64,000 nt of DNA from Mucilaginibacter mallensis (GCF_900105165.1 NZ_LT629740.1:1-64000), one strand, 5' to 3'; counted from the first letter of the stretch, positions 18,357 through 26,451 are shown. Notes: generated by a model from the letters alone, not told the origin. Made by a program: numbers and translations.

Positions 18357-18386
18357 AAAAAAGCTTCACAATTGTGAAGCTTTTTT
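18357..18386 (-). terminator. Original tRNA-Asp terminator, displaced by the island
   Basis: A 30-nt perfect palindrome, six A, GCTTCACAATTGTGAAGC, six T, directly abuts the 23-bp tRNA fragment at 18387. In the uninterrupted chromosome it would lie right after the tRNA-Asp 3' end, so it is most simply read as that tRNA's own terminator. Confidence 0.75.
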
Positions 18387-18409
18387 GCGGAATGGACGGG
18401 ACTCGAACC
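18387..18409. repeat. att site, distal end of the island
   Basis: A 23-bp copy of the tRNA-Asp 3' end (T-arm to discriminator), without the rest of the tRNA. It matches 42227-42249 exactly. Confidence 0.92.
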
Positions 18410-18454
18410 TTAGCTAAAATTAGCTGATTTTCAGTCCTTTATATCTCTTCAAAA

Positions 18455-18474
18455 AAAGACGCCACGAATGACGC
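18455..18474 (+). repeat. Subterminal repeat, left copy
   Basis: AAAGACGCCACGAATGACGC; the partner at 42103-42122 differs at two C/T positions and has the same orientation. It may be a recombinase arm site. Confidence 0.6.
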
Positions 18475-18903
18475 TCTATTGAAAATTGATTGTCTATTTG
18501 TCAATGACATTTTAAAAATGAAAGCCTCCCTAATCAACTTAAAAAACAACTGATCTCAGCTACATTTCTTAAGTCAAATATAAGTATTTGCGAAGATATT
18601 TAATAATTTCGCCCTAAAATTTACCCTCATTCTGTTACAAAAAAAAGATAAATTCACCCTCACTCTGTCACAGATCAGGCTCGTATACTCAGCCACAACT
18701 ATATAAATTTCACCACTTGTGGCTGAGTATAATAAATCATAACCAGCCACAAGTATATTTTAGAGAGGCAATGGCTGGTTAAAGGCCTGCTTAGTATCAT
18801 GGTTTTTGCTTGTACAATTTCAAAGGATTATTACCTAATGAACGCTCAATCCTTATTCAACGCTTAAGCAACAAAAGCGCTTAGCCGGATCAAATGTCAA
18901 GGG

Positions 18904-19131
18904 CCTTTAGATTTGCTTTGTGATTATTATCGAAAGTTTCTTGTTGACAAAGATTTAGGTGAACCAAGTCAAGGCCCAGGTTAAAGACCTATGCTTCGTA
19001 TTAGTCCTATTCCATGTCCTTTAGATTTTCTTTGTGATTACTATTAAAACTATCTTGCTGACAAAGAATAGGGTGAACCAAGTCAAGGCCCAGGCTAAAG
19101 ACCTATGGCCCGTATTAGTCCCTGTTCCGAG
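18904..19131 (+). repeat. Tandem 114-bp duplication upstream of the IS110 transposase
   Basis: Two units begin CCTTTAGATT at 18904 and 19018. They share CTTTGTGATTA, TTGACAAAG or CTGACAAAG, GTGAACCAAGTCAAGGCCC and AAAGACCTATG, then CGTATTAGTCC. The non-coding stretch 18410-19221 has no other credible gene. In IS110-type elements a structured guide RNA is encoded in this position. Confidence 0.75.
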
Positions 19132-20269
19132 TCACAAGTCGATGTCAATGACAAGTTAGAATTTTAGACACCAGGTCTTATAAAGGTTTTAGTCTAAGTA
19201 CATCACATTAATTTATTTAGTATGAAATACAAAGTATTTATCGGAATCGATGTATCAAAGCTTACTATTGATGTCCACCTGCACGGAATCGGTGCTTCTA
19301 AAACATTCAGTAACGAGGAAAAAGGATTTGCTTTATTTTTAAGTTGGGTAAAAAAGTATAGTAAACAATCGGAACCGGCGGAGATGATCATCTGCTTCGA
19401 ACATACCGGTATGTATTCAATTAAACTTGCCACCTATCTAAATGATATTGGAATCCCATTCGCTATGCTTCCTGCGCTTCAAATCAAACAATCTATAGGG
19501 ATCAGAAGAGGAAAGAATGACCAGATCGATGCACAAAGAATCGCTGAATATGCTTGGCTACACCGCGAAACCATTCAGGCAACTCTATTACCAGCCAAAA
19601 GTATTCTCAAACTTCAGTCGTTGCTTACATTACGAAATCGCTTGGTATGCGATCGTGGAGGGTATGAAGCCACATGGAAAGAACAGAAAAAGGCATTGGA
19701 AGGAAAAGAGCACAAGGGGATATTTCAAGTTTATAAAAGCCTGATAATGAACCTAACGGTGCAAGTTAAAAAGATTGAAGAACAAATAAAGGCGGTGATA
19801 GAAAGTGATGAAACAGTTAAATTAAACTATCAATTACTGACCAGTATTAAGTGTGTAGGACCTGTACTGGCCGCAAATATGATTGCTTATACGCACAATT
19901 TTACCCGTTTTGCTACTTGGCGGAAGTTCGCCTGCTATGTGGGGACTGCTCCATTTGAGCATCAGTCTGGTACCAGCATAAAAGGAAGAACACGAGTCAG
20001 TAGTTTATCCAACAAGCAGCTAAAAAAATTAATCCACATGGTGGCTATATGTGCTTGCGCATATAATCCAGAGATGAAAAGCTATTATAAAAGAAGAGTG
20101 AGCGAGGGGAAAAATAAGATGAGTACGCTAAATGTTATACGCAATAAGATCATTTCCAGAATGTTTGCTGTTGTCAATCGCGGCTCGTGCTATGTGGATC
20201 TGATGAAATATGCAGCTTAGGGCTTATCATCTAAACGCTTAAACAACTCCCCTTATTTTGGACGGGTTC
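18905..20269 (+). mobile_element. IS110-family insertion sequence, ends approximate
   Basis: The transposase at 19222-20220 defines the family. A 10-bp direct repeat TGTCAAGGGC at 18895-18904 and 20270-20279 brackets it and is taken as the flank. The 35 bp in front of each repeat also start alike (ACGCTTAA, then G or A, then CAAC), which suggests a right-end remnant of an older copy on the left. IS110 elements have no long terminal inverted repeats, so the precise ends need comparison with other copies. Confidence 0.6.
19222..20220 (+). CDS. IS110-family transposase (DEDD RuvC-like, with serine domain)
   Basis: A 332-residue recombinase. The N-terminal RuvC-like domain shows the DEDD set: FIGIDVSK (Asp10), CFEHTG (Glu60), and KNDQIDA (Asp100 and Asp103). 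The C-terminal Tnp20-type domain reads SIKCVGPVLAANMIAY, then CYVGTAPFEHQSGTSIKG, where Ser249 in QSG is the likely nucleophile. In this family the recombinase uses an RNA made from the non-coding end to pick donor and target. The frame is intact from ATG to TAG, so the copy may be active. It lies in the left part of the island. Confidence 0.95.
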   Translation: MKYKVFIGIDVSKLTIDVHLHGIGASKTFSNEEKGFALFLSWVKKYSKQSEPAEMIICFEHTGMYSIKLATYLNDIGIPFAMLPALQIKQSIGIRRGKNDQIDAQRIAEYAWLHRETIQATLLPAKSILKLQSLLTLRNRLVCDRGGYEATWKEQKKALEGKEHKGIFQVYKSLIMNLTVQVKKIEEQIKAVIESDETVKLNYQLLTSIKCVGPVLAANMIAYTHNFTRFATWRKFACYVGTAPFEHQSGTSIKGRTRVSSLSNKQLKKLIHMVAICACAYNPEMKSYYKRRVSEGKNKMSTLNVIRNKIISRMFAVVNRGSCYVDLMKYAA

Positions 20270-20279
20270 TGTCAAGGGC

Positions 20280-20480
20280 AGCGAAGGACGGGCCTGTGCG
20301 GCTGCGCTGTTTATATACCCTTGAAAGGTTCCGGCCAAAATGAGAATTTTGTTGTCGAGTTAAGATGAAGAAATATTATTTGGAAAAGTCTTAGAATACG
20401 GGCCAGCCGCTAAAAGCGGACGCATCGGCCCGCTTGTACACCCTTGACGTTTGATTCCGGCGTGGGCTATCTTCGCGACT
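20280..20480. other. GC-rich non-coding block with inverted repeats
   Basis: Right of the IS110 element, sequence such as GACGGGCCTGTGCGGCTGCG and GCTAAAAGCGGACG is markedly more GC-rich than its surroundings. TCAAGGG near 20272 pairs with CCCTTGA near 20320, and a related CCCTTGAC/TTCCGGC pair recurs near 20440-20460, as if two diverged copies of one structured unit were present. I see no coding frame. Confidence 0.5.
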
Positions 20481-20525
20481 GCGGGGAATGAGGATTTTAT
20501 TTTCTTCTCACCGGATGTAAAAAAT

Positions 20526-20562
20526 TAATAGGATAATCGGAAATAAACCGATTATCCTATTA
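20526..20562 (-). terminator. Intrinsic terminator, minus strand
   Basis: A 15-bp perfect stem TAATAGGATAATCGG with its complement around AAATAAA. On the minus strand it is followed by ATTTTTTA. It would end transcription from the phosphatase gene. Confidence 0.75.
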
Positions 20563-20585
20563 AAAAAATACAAGTAAATTTTGAT

Positions 20586-20643
20586 TATACCCGAACGGGT
20601 ATAGTTTTGAATTGATCGGTAATTTTATACCCGTTCGGGTATA
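20586..20643. promoter_or_regulatory. Pair of palindromic operator-like sites
   Basis: TATACCCGAACGGGTATA at 20586-20603 and its exact reverse complement TATACCCGTTCGGGTATA at 20626-20643. Each is itself an inverted repeat of ATACCCG, and their centres are 40 bp apart. They look like paired dimer sites for a regulator, but no matching gene is adjacent. Confidence 0.6.
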
Positions 20644-20708
20644 TTTACTCAAACCGTTTAAATTATCTTTCAGTCTATTTACGGTACAAATTTGAGTTTA
20701 AATAAATG

Positions 20709-20739
20709 CTAATAATGGTACTCATAGTACCATTATTAG
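20709..20739. repeat. Perfect 14-bp inverted repeat with 3-nt loop
   Basis: CTAATAATGGTACT, CAT, then the exact complement. There is no T run, so an operator or RNA hairpin is as likely as a terminator. Confidence 0.6.
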
Positions 20740-20760
20740 AAGAAAAATAAACAAAGACTA

Positions 20761-20955
20761 TTATATAAATATCACTTTAATCCGATAGGCAAATCTGTTA
20801 TGAGCGATAGCGAATTTCAGTTTTGCCAAAAAAGCGAGGCTGGTGGCGTAATGGACACAGCGGCGAAGCGCGTGTTCCATTAAGCTACCTGCCGCAGTGC
20901 AATATCTGTCATTAATGAGTTCACGGTCACCTTCTTTATAAAACACCTTGATCAT
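20761..20955 (-). CDS. Doubtful small open frame downstream of the phosphatase
   Basis: A 64-residue frame starting MIKVFYKEGDRELINDRY and ending FAYRIKVIFI, 35 bp after the phosphatase gene on the same strand. I see no domain, signal or family resemblance. It may be a fragment of a decayed gene. Position ahead of a terminator is the only support. Confidence 0.25.
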   Translation of the reverse strand: MIKVFYKEGDRELINDRYCTAAGSLMEHALRRCVHYATSLAFLAKLKFAIAHNRFAYRIKVIFI

Positions 20956-20990
20956 TTAAAATATTCTGAATCCGAGATAGAGCAATTTAT

Positions 20991-21677
20991 TCAAATCTCT
21001 ATTTTATGAAAATAAGTCATTGTATCAAGTACGTCGATGAACATTGATGACTTACCTGTTTCCTGTACAAATTCCGGCTTAGGAATTACTGTATGACCAA
21101 CAATTTGATGGTAACCATCGAGCATATCTTTGATCAACTCTTTCCGGTCTGCCCAGGTGATACCACCAGCGCCTTCACCGCCCCGACTACTGCCTGCCTG
21201 ATGTAGCAACCAGCGGTGTACCGTTTTTTCAACTTTGTTAACCAGGTCGGCAACTGTCTCGTTTTCGTCGTACATTCCTTTAATAATCCGGTGATTACTA
21301 AATTCTCTGTACCATTTGTTGGTAATGCCTGCATGGGATATGATATGGTTTTCACGCTGGTAAGCAACTTTGAAGAGTTCACGGTTTTCACCAAACAACA
21401 AACTTAGTGAGCGTTGCATATTGGGACGAAATCCAGAGCACAGGTAATGCGGGTAATGAAGATATTGAATATCATGATTACCAAGAAGCAATTCGACCTT
21501 TTCAAAGTTTTCGCGTTTAAGTTCAATTATCTTTTGCAGATTTTGATAAATGAACCTGTCCGGTAATGTCCAGTGATCGACGTAATCTCCTACAAAAACT
21601 ACCTTATCATAAATACTTATGTCCACTTCATCCCAAACATCCTTACCGTGAAGGTCTCCTATTATAAGGTGTTTCAT
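20991..21677 (-). CDS. PPP-type metallophosphatase (Ser/Thr phosphatase or Ap4A-hydrolase-like)
   Basis: A 228-residue cytosolic phosphatase. All PPP-family motifs are visible: GDLHG at residues 7-11, GDYVD at 30-34, GNHD at 66-69, ISHAGI in the middle and VGHT near residue 193. Such enzymes cleave phosphoproteins or dinucleoside polyphosphates using two metal ions. The N-terminal hydrophobic stretch is a beta strand and not a signal. It is carried inside the island beside the first recombinase. Phosphatases of this kind occur in phages and islands, but no partner kinase is seen here. Confidence 0.88.
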   Translation of the reverse strand: MKHLIIGDLHGKDVWDEVDISIYDKVVFVGDYVDHWTLPDRFIYQNLQKIIELKRENFEKVELLLGNHDIQYLHYPHYLCSGFRPNMQRSLSLLFGENRELFKVAYQRENHIISHAGITNKWYREFSNHRIIKGMYDENETVADLVNKVEKTVHRWLLHQAGSSRGGEGAGGITWADRKELIKDMLDGYHQIVGHTVIPKPEFVQETGKSSMFIDVLDTMTYFHKIEI

Positions 21678-21823
21678 TTTGGAAAAGTAAAAGGTTTAAC
21701 AAAAGATGGTACTTGACCATCGATACAAAGCACTTTGCAATTTTTGCATGTTTGATTAATCATTGTTTTTAATTTAAAGTTTGATAATAAATACTAATTG
21801 GACCAGACAGCTATTCCAAATCC

Positions 21824-23050
21824 CTATCCAAAGTCATCAGCTAAATAAAGCGGCTGGCCTTGATATAGCTTCTTGAGCTTCCGCATATCGCGGCTGACTT
21901 TGGTATCCGTCACCCTCGCATAAATTTGCGTAGAACGGATATTCTTGTGGCCTAGCATTTGCCCGACTGTTTCAATGGGAACACCATTTGTCAAGGTAAC
22001 CGTAGTAGCGAACGTATGTCGGGCGCAATGAAAGGTCAGGTATTTACTCCAACCCAGCGCCTTGGTGATCTCCTTCAAGTAAACATTAGCCTTTTGGTTA
22101 CTCATTTTAGGCAAAATGAAATCTTCATCCAGTATCCGGGGATAATCCTTATAGTGATTCATTAATCTTAACGCAGGACTTAAAAGCGGGACACGTACCC
22201 GGTTATTATTTTTTACCCGGTGCGTCTGTATCCAAATACCGCCATCTTCTCCTTTGACAATATCCGCCCTTGTTAACTTTGCCGTATCAGCATACGATAA
22301 CCCAGTATAACAGCTAAACAAGAACAGATCCCTTGCAACGTGCAAACGCTTACGGGATAATTTTTTCTCTGCAAGTTGCTGAAGTTCATCGCTGGTCAAA
22401 TACTCCCGGAATACCTCTACCGTTTTGGCACGATAAGCAATAAACGGATCATGCTTAGCCCATCCGACTTCTATTGCGATTTTGATCATTGTTCGCAATT
22501 TTTTAACGATCTGTACAGCTGTATTGATTTTCACACCATAATCCGCTTTAAGATAATAGTCAAAATCTTTTACGAAGCGGTAGTCGATCTTGTCCAGCCG
22601 AATATCATCAGATTGGGTTCGAATCATAATAAACCGTTTTAATATCCGAAAAGCTGCTTTATACTTTTGCAGCGTACCCACGGTGTAATCCTTTCCGATT
22701 AACCCGGCAATCTGGTCTGTGTGATAAGTCCAAATATCGGAAAGCATCTTAGGCGGTTCCAATTCTTCACCCTGCATAATTTTGCGGACATGAATTGGTC
22801 CAAAAGCTTTTCCTGAAGCATATAAATCTTGCCTGGCAGCGAATGCTCTTGCATTAAGAGTATCCAGCCAGCTATTTACCGACCGAGCATCTTCTTTCGT
22901 GCCTTTCATTCTACCATTATTGCTTTCCCAATCTATACGTGCACATTTTCGTCCTGTGGACCATTCCGTCCGCTTACCATTCACCGTAATCCTGATATAA
23001 ATCGGAATTAAGTTTCCTTTTTTAACCTTGGGTGCTTTAAGCAAAAACAT
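21824..23050 (-). CDS. Tyrosine recombinase, first copy
   Basis: About 408 residues from the ATG at 23050, which follows an in-frame GTG. N-terminal beta domain (FLLKAPKVKKGNLIPIYIRI), a SAM-like core-binding domain (about 95-200), and a catalytic domain with FSCYTGLSYADTAKL, HCARHTFATTVT, MLGHKNIRSTQIYARV and the nucleophile Tyr. The usual first Arg in TGL(R) is Ser, as known for IntDOT of CTnDOT. Homologous sequence (KSQTFK before VMFLLK) is encoded upstream in frame without a start codon, and an A9 run joins it to the end of the upstream excisionase-like gene in the -1 frame, so a fusion product is possible. Confidence 0.93.
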   Translation of the reverse strand: MFLLKAPKVKKGNLIPIYIRITVNGKRTEWSTGRKCARIDWESNNGRMKGTKEDARSVNSWLDTLNARAFAARQDLYASGKAFGPIHVRKIMQGEELEPPKMLSDIWTYHTDQIAGLIGKDYTVGTLQKYKAAFRILKRFIMIRTQSDDIRLDKIDYRFVKDFDYYLKADYGVKINTAVQIVKKLRTMIKIAIEVGWAKHDPFIAYRAKTVEVFREYLTSDELQQLAEKKLSRKRLHVARDLFLFSCYTGLSYADTAKLTRADIVKGEDGGIWIQTHRVKNNNRVRVPLLSPALRLMNHYKDYPRILDEDFILPKMSNQKANVYLKEITKALGWSKYLTFHCARHTFATTVTLTNGVPIETVGQMLGHKNIRSTQIYARVTDTKVSRDMRKLKKLYQGQPLYLADDFG

Positions 23051-23079
23051 CACCTTGAAGGTTTGCGATTTCGCCGGTA

Positions 23080-23367
23080 CTAAGGTTTCCTCCTCGAACT
23101 TTTTTTTTCAGGGTTGGCTAACATTTTATCAATATCCTCAGCTTTATAAAAGAAGATACTGCCCGCCTTGCGGTAACGAAGTATCCCTTTTATCCGCAGG
23201 TTTTGTAACGTGCCGGTTGAAATATTAAGCAGCTTTCTTACATCCTTGCTTCGTAACCATTGCTGTTGCTGCAATCCTTGTGATTCTTTAAGCGGTTTGA
23301 GAAACTCGAATAATTCTTGCCTAAATTTCTCCAGGTCTCTTTTTGTAACTAATTCGTCAGGACTCAT
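23080..23367 (-). CDS. Excisionase-like helix-turn-helix protein
   Basis: A 95-residue protein from the ATG at 23367 (the TTG at 23406 is less likely). A coiled N-terminal part (LEKFRQELFEFLKPL) leads into QWLRSKDVRKLLNISTGTLQNLRIKG and then YRKAGSIFFYKAEDIDKML, the helix-turn-helix and wing of the MerR/excisionase family of Bacteroidota mobile elements. The start overlaps the stop of the previous gene by one base (TAATG). The 3' end carries nine A in a row at 23100-23108 followed by AGGAGG at 23089-23094. It is a paralogue of the protein at 29046-29309. Confidence 0.85.
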   Translation of the reverse strand: MSPDELVTKRDLEKFRQELFEFLKPLKESQGLQQQQWLRSKDVRKLLNISTGTLQNLRIKGILRYRKAGSIFFYKAEDIDKMLANPEKKSSRRKP

Positions 23368-23651
23368 TAATCGCTTTTTAAAACAGTTCGGCCTAGGAAT
23401 TGGCAATAACTATGCACATCATTGGTAAACTCAAGGATTGCTTCATAAAATAAAAGCATATCTGTTATCTCTTCCTGCTGCACGTATTCCGCGGAATTGA
23501 ACACCCAACCCCGATAAAGGTCCCAAATAATTCGCTTTACTTCTTCATGCGGGTAGTTCACAAAAAAATGCCTCATGCCTAATTGCAAGTCCCGAACCTG
23601 GTTTGGCGACAATTCTTCAAATACGGCATCATTGTTAATTTCCATAATCAT
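23367..23651 (-). CDS. Hypothetical 94-residue acidic protein
   Basis: I do not recognise this protein. It is predicted helical and acidic (LQLGMRHFFVNYPHEEVKRI, then ITDMLLFYEAILEFTNDVH). Its start at 23651 (or ATG 23645) overlaps the end of the SWIM gene, and its stop overlaps the next gene by one base, so it is translated as part of a tight operon of HEPN, SWIM, this gene and the excisionase-like gene. The family is probably specific to such islands. Confidence 0.7.
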   Translation of the reverse strand: MIMEINNDAVFEELSPNQVRDLQLGMRHFFVNYPHEEVKRIIWDLYRGWVFNSAEYVQQEEITDMLLFYEAILEFTNDVHSYCQFLGRTVLKSD

Positions 23652-24975
23652 CTTGTTTTATTATCTGATCAGTAACTAATTCAAAACTATAGGGGACGGT
23701 CTTTTTAGAGATGGGATCGGTAAACGAAACCATGTAACAGGTATTAAGCTTTGCCAGGAAGGTATCGTGAAATTCTATAAAATGCTCTTTCATAACGGTC
23801 AATCTCCTGTTATTGGATAACATCCACATCAGCAGGTTATCATCCTGAACTGTTGCCATGAGATAACACAGCCCGGTTATATCATCGAATACGAAAAGAT
23901 GCGGTTTATAGTCAAATTTTAAAGCGTTACCATTTACTAAAACTATCGCTGTTAACGAAAAATGATCTTGGTGGAATTTTAACAAAAAGCTTAGCACAGG
24001 TCTTTCCAAACTGTATTTACAATCCCGCATATCGGTTTTCCGGGGTTTGTATTTTAGATACTTCAACCAATATGTATAGTAGCGATAGTTGTATTTTTCC
24101 TTTAAAAGCAAAGGGATTACCTGTTCCCATAAGGTAAGCATCGCCTGCTTGGCTTCCACCATTTCGTGCTTTTTCCCCTCGCCGGATGAGCTGTTTATGC
24201 GTTTGACGATTTCATATTGCTGAAAGCTGATATCGTTCAGTTGTTGCTGGTTCGGTGTATAAGCGATGTTAGTAATCGGTTTGTCCCGTCTGCCAAATTG
24301 CTTGAAGCTTACCACCTCCTTATCGCGCTTACTGGTTATCCCTAAACAAGACATTAAGACAGGCAAATGGGAATTAGACTGATTGCCCACATTGTAAGCT
24401 AAACAATAAGCTATTGCCTCTTTACCCCCTGATACCACATTTGCTATGCTTGCAGCCTCTTTTATTGAAAGATGTTGATCGCCCTTAAAACCGATAGCAG
24501 ATTTAAAGATATTACCATATAGCGGTTTAGGCTTTACCGAAATCCAGTCTTTATGTATATCAGTAATTAAAAACTTGTTCCTAAGGCTATCATCCGCGCT
24601 GATTCCCGGCCAATAAAACCTGTCCAGTTCCAGATAGTGTTGCCATGCAATGCTATATAAGCCCATATACCCATGATAACAAAGTTTACCTTCCGGCATA
24701 CCACAAGTGCAGGCCACATCTAATTCGGTTATGCCGACATGCAGGAAAAGCATATTTTTCGAGTCGTCAGGTGCTTTCACTTCAACCGAAATCAAGCCAC
24801 TTTTAAAAGCTTTGTATTCGGTATGGATACCCATGTGTGCTCGTCGTCCTTTAGGTTCCGGGAAATGCTGTGCAAGCATTTCTCGTGTCACTCTTTGCCC
24901 TGGTGGATCAAAGGGTATGGTATAGAAAAATGTATCTGCCGGCAGGATAGTTCCTAATTTTATCTTTTTTGCCAT
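23635..24975 (-). CDS. SWIM zinc-finger protein of unknown function
   Basis: About 446 residues from the ATG at 24975. A SWIM-type zinc finger is seen as ACTCGMPEGKLCYHGY (C-x-C ... C-x-H) at about residues 88-103. The rest is mixed alpha/beta and unassigned, with KRINSSSGEGKKHEMVEAKQ in the middle and a C-terminal beta-rich region. SWIM fingers bind DNA or proteins, and in Bacteroidota they also occur ahead of SNF2 helicases, but no helicase motif follows here. It begins 37 bp after the HEPN gene and overlaps the next gene, so it belongs to that operon. Confidence 0.7.
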   Translation of the reverse strand: MAKKIKLGTILPADTFFYTIPFDPPGQRVTREMLAQHFPEPKGRRAHMGIHTEYKAFKSGLISVEVKAPDDSKNMLFLHVGITELDVACTCGMPEGKLCYHGYMGLYSIAWQHYLELDRFYWPGISADDSLRNKFLITDIHKDWISVKPKPLYGNIFKSAIGFKGDQHLSIKEAASIANVVSGGKEAIAYCLAYNVGNQSNSHLPVLMSCLGITSKRDKEVVSFKQFGRRDKPITNIAYTPNQQQLNDISFQQYEIVKRINSSSGEGKKHEMVEAKQAMLTLWEQVIPLLLKEKYNYRYYTYWLKYLKYKPRKTDMRDCKYSLERPVLSFLLKFHQDHFSLTAIVLVNGNALKFDYKPHLFVFDDITGLCYLMATVQDDNLLMWMLSNNRRLTVMKEHFIEFHDTFLAKLNTCYMVSFTDPISKKTVPYSFELVTDQIIKQDDYGN

Positions 24976-25012
24976 GATGAATTTAGCTTTGAAATGAGGC
25001 TTATTAATCAAA

Positions 25013-25924
25013 TTATTTGAAGATGTATTCAGGGTAGATCGGCAGGTATTCTTCTATTTCTTTACCTGCCTCTTCTGCTTCCTTCCGATACGCTGCTAAT
25101 TTCTCGTTGCAAAGCCTTTTGATGAGTTCGCAAAATTCACAGACCCGTAAACAAAGGTCCTCGGCGTCGCTATCGGAAACCTGGTAGGTGTCTTTATATC
25201 TTGCATCGGAATAGCTTTTGACCAGTATCTGAAAAAGGCGTTTATCTTCCTCGGTTCTTCTCGGAAATAAATCAATTTGCCCATCAGAAAAACATTTGCA
25301 TATATTCAATAGTCGCGCGAGGTTGTGCATGTCGGAACGGTAGGCCATGTAAACCCTTATTACCGCTATACAGGCCTGTTCAATACTCTGGTGTAACTCA
25401 AATACACAATTGTTATACATTCCATTATCATGCGAAGTGCTTGCCGATTCCTGAAAGCCCCAGGCCATTTCAAACCGGTGATAAAAGTGCTTTTGCGCTT
25501 TGGTAAAGGTGGTAGCGGGATTGAGATTAGGGTATTCTATATTTAACCGTAAGCCGCTTGCAGAATAAAGCTGCAATCCGTCGCGGCAAACCGTGGTAAA
25601 GAAACGGCTGCCCTGTGCTATGGCATTGGTAACGGTTTCCATACCATGTACTATTATCGTAATCGTACCGTTTTCAAAATTGGTGTTCACGTAGTCCTGC
25701 ACCTCATGCTCTATACGGGTGATTTCCGTAGTAATCATGAGTAGAAAATAATGAGTATCGCTTACTTTAATATCTTCGGCGAAACAACCAGTTGCTGTTT
25801 TAGTATCGTTAAGACAACCAAAACAAAAGATATAATCAGTTTTGTATTTTGCGACCAGCGAAGTGATAACCTCGTCAAGTTCTTTGCATTGCAAGTTTGA
25901 GAGTTTGACAGTTTTGTTTTCCAT
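25013..25924 (-). CDS. HEPN-domain protein with degenerate nucleotidyltransferase-like N-terminus
   Basis: About 303 residues from the ATG at 25924. The first half (DEVITSLVAKYKTDYIFCFG and following strands) resembles a minimal nucleotidyltransferase fold but lacks a clear GS...DxD active site. The second half is HEPN-like: a helix with CVFELHQSIEQACIAVIRVY, then SDMHNLARLLNIC, and YSDARYKDTYQVSDSDAE. HEPN proteins are often ribonucleases in toxin and defence systems; the RxxxxH-type motif is not clear here, so nuclease activity is uncertain. It is divergent from the XRE regulator at 26047, a layout common for toxin-like modules. Confidence 0.7.
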   Translation of the reverse strand: MENKTVKLSNLQCKELDEVITSLVAKYKTDYIFCFGCLNDTKTATGCFAEDIKVSDTHYFLLMITTEITRIEHEVQDYVNTNFENGTITIIVHGMETVTNAIAQGSRFFTTVCRDGLQLYSASGLRLNIEYPNLNPATTFTKAQKHFYHRFEMAWGFQESASTSHDNGMYNNCVFELHQSIEQACIAVIRVYMAYRSDMHNLARLLNICKCFSDGQIDLFPRRTEEDKRLFQILVKSYSDARYKDTYQVSDSDAEDLCLRVCEFCELIKRLCNEKLAAYRKEAEEAGKEIEEYLPIYPEYIFK

Positions 25925-26046
25925 TGCTTTACTTTGATTATCCCTCAAAGTTCGAGCGGGATTAGAAAGTACCGAACCATAAGCGATTGTACTTTACAAT
26001 AAAGCGGTTGTTTTGTACATTTACGTTTTAAATATACATTTGGCTT

Positions 26047-26442
26047 ATGGCAGAACCAACCTTACATATCGGCAGAAAAATCAGTAAGATTCGGGAATTG
26101 AAAGGAATAAAGCAGGAAACTTTGGCTGCCGAATTAGGCATAAGCCAACAAGCTGTATCAAAAATTGAGCAAAGCGCTGAAGTTGAAGATGCAGCTTTGG
26201 AAAAAATTGCGAAAATCTTGGGCGTTACAGCAGATGCAGTTAAAAATTTTACAGAAGAAGCTGTGGTAAATTATTTCAATAATTTTAACGATAGCAGCGT
26301 TAACCACGGTCCATTTGGAAATTATCACTGTACATTTAATCCATTAGATAAGCTTATTGAATTAGTTGAGGAAAATAAAAAGCTGTACGAGCGTTTACTC
26401 CAGGCCGAAAAAGAAAAGAACGACCTTCTCAAAAACAAATAA
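26047..26442 (+). CDS. XRE-family transcriptional regulator
   Basis: A 131-residue protein with an N-terminal helix-turn-helix of the HTH_3 type: ISKIRELKGIKQETLAAELGISQQAVSKIEQ at about residues 13-43. The C-terminal part ends in a coiled coil (LIELVEENKKLYERLLQAEKEK). It is divergent from the HEPN operon. The intergenic region holds TTGTACTTTACAA at 25987-25999, a short palindrome that could be its operator, and TACATTTG just before the ATG. Confidence 0.88.
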   Translation: MAEPTLHIGRKISKIRELKGIKQETLAAELGISQQAVSKIEQSAEVEDAALEKIAKILGVTADAVKNFTEEAVVNYFNNFNDSSVNHGPFGNYHCTFNPLDKLIELVEENKKLYERLLQAEKEKNDLLKNK

Positions 26443-26451
26443 TATTTTTAC

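Noticed and set aside
18387..18409. A second tRNA-Asp gene
   Set aside because: Only the 3' 23 nt are present; the anticodon arm, D-arm and 5' acceptor strand are missing, as expected for an att copy.
18904..19131. CRISPR-like array
   Set aside because: There are only two units of 114 bp without short spacers and no cas gene; a tandem duplication fits better.
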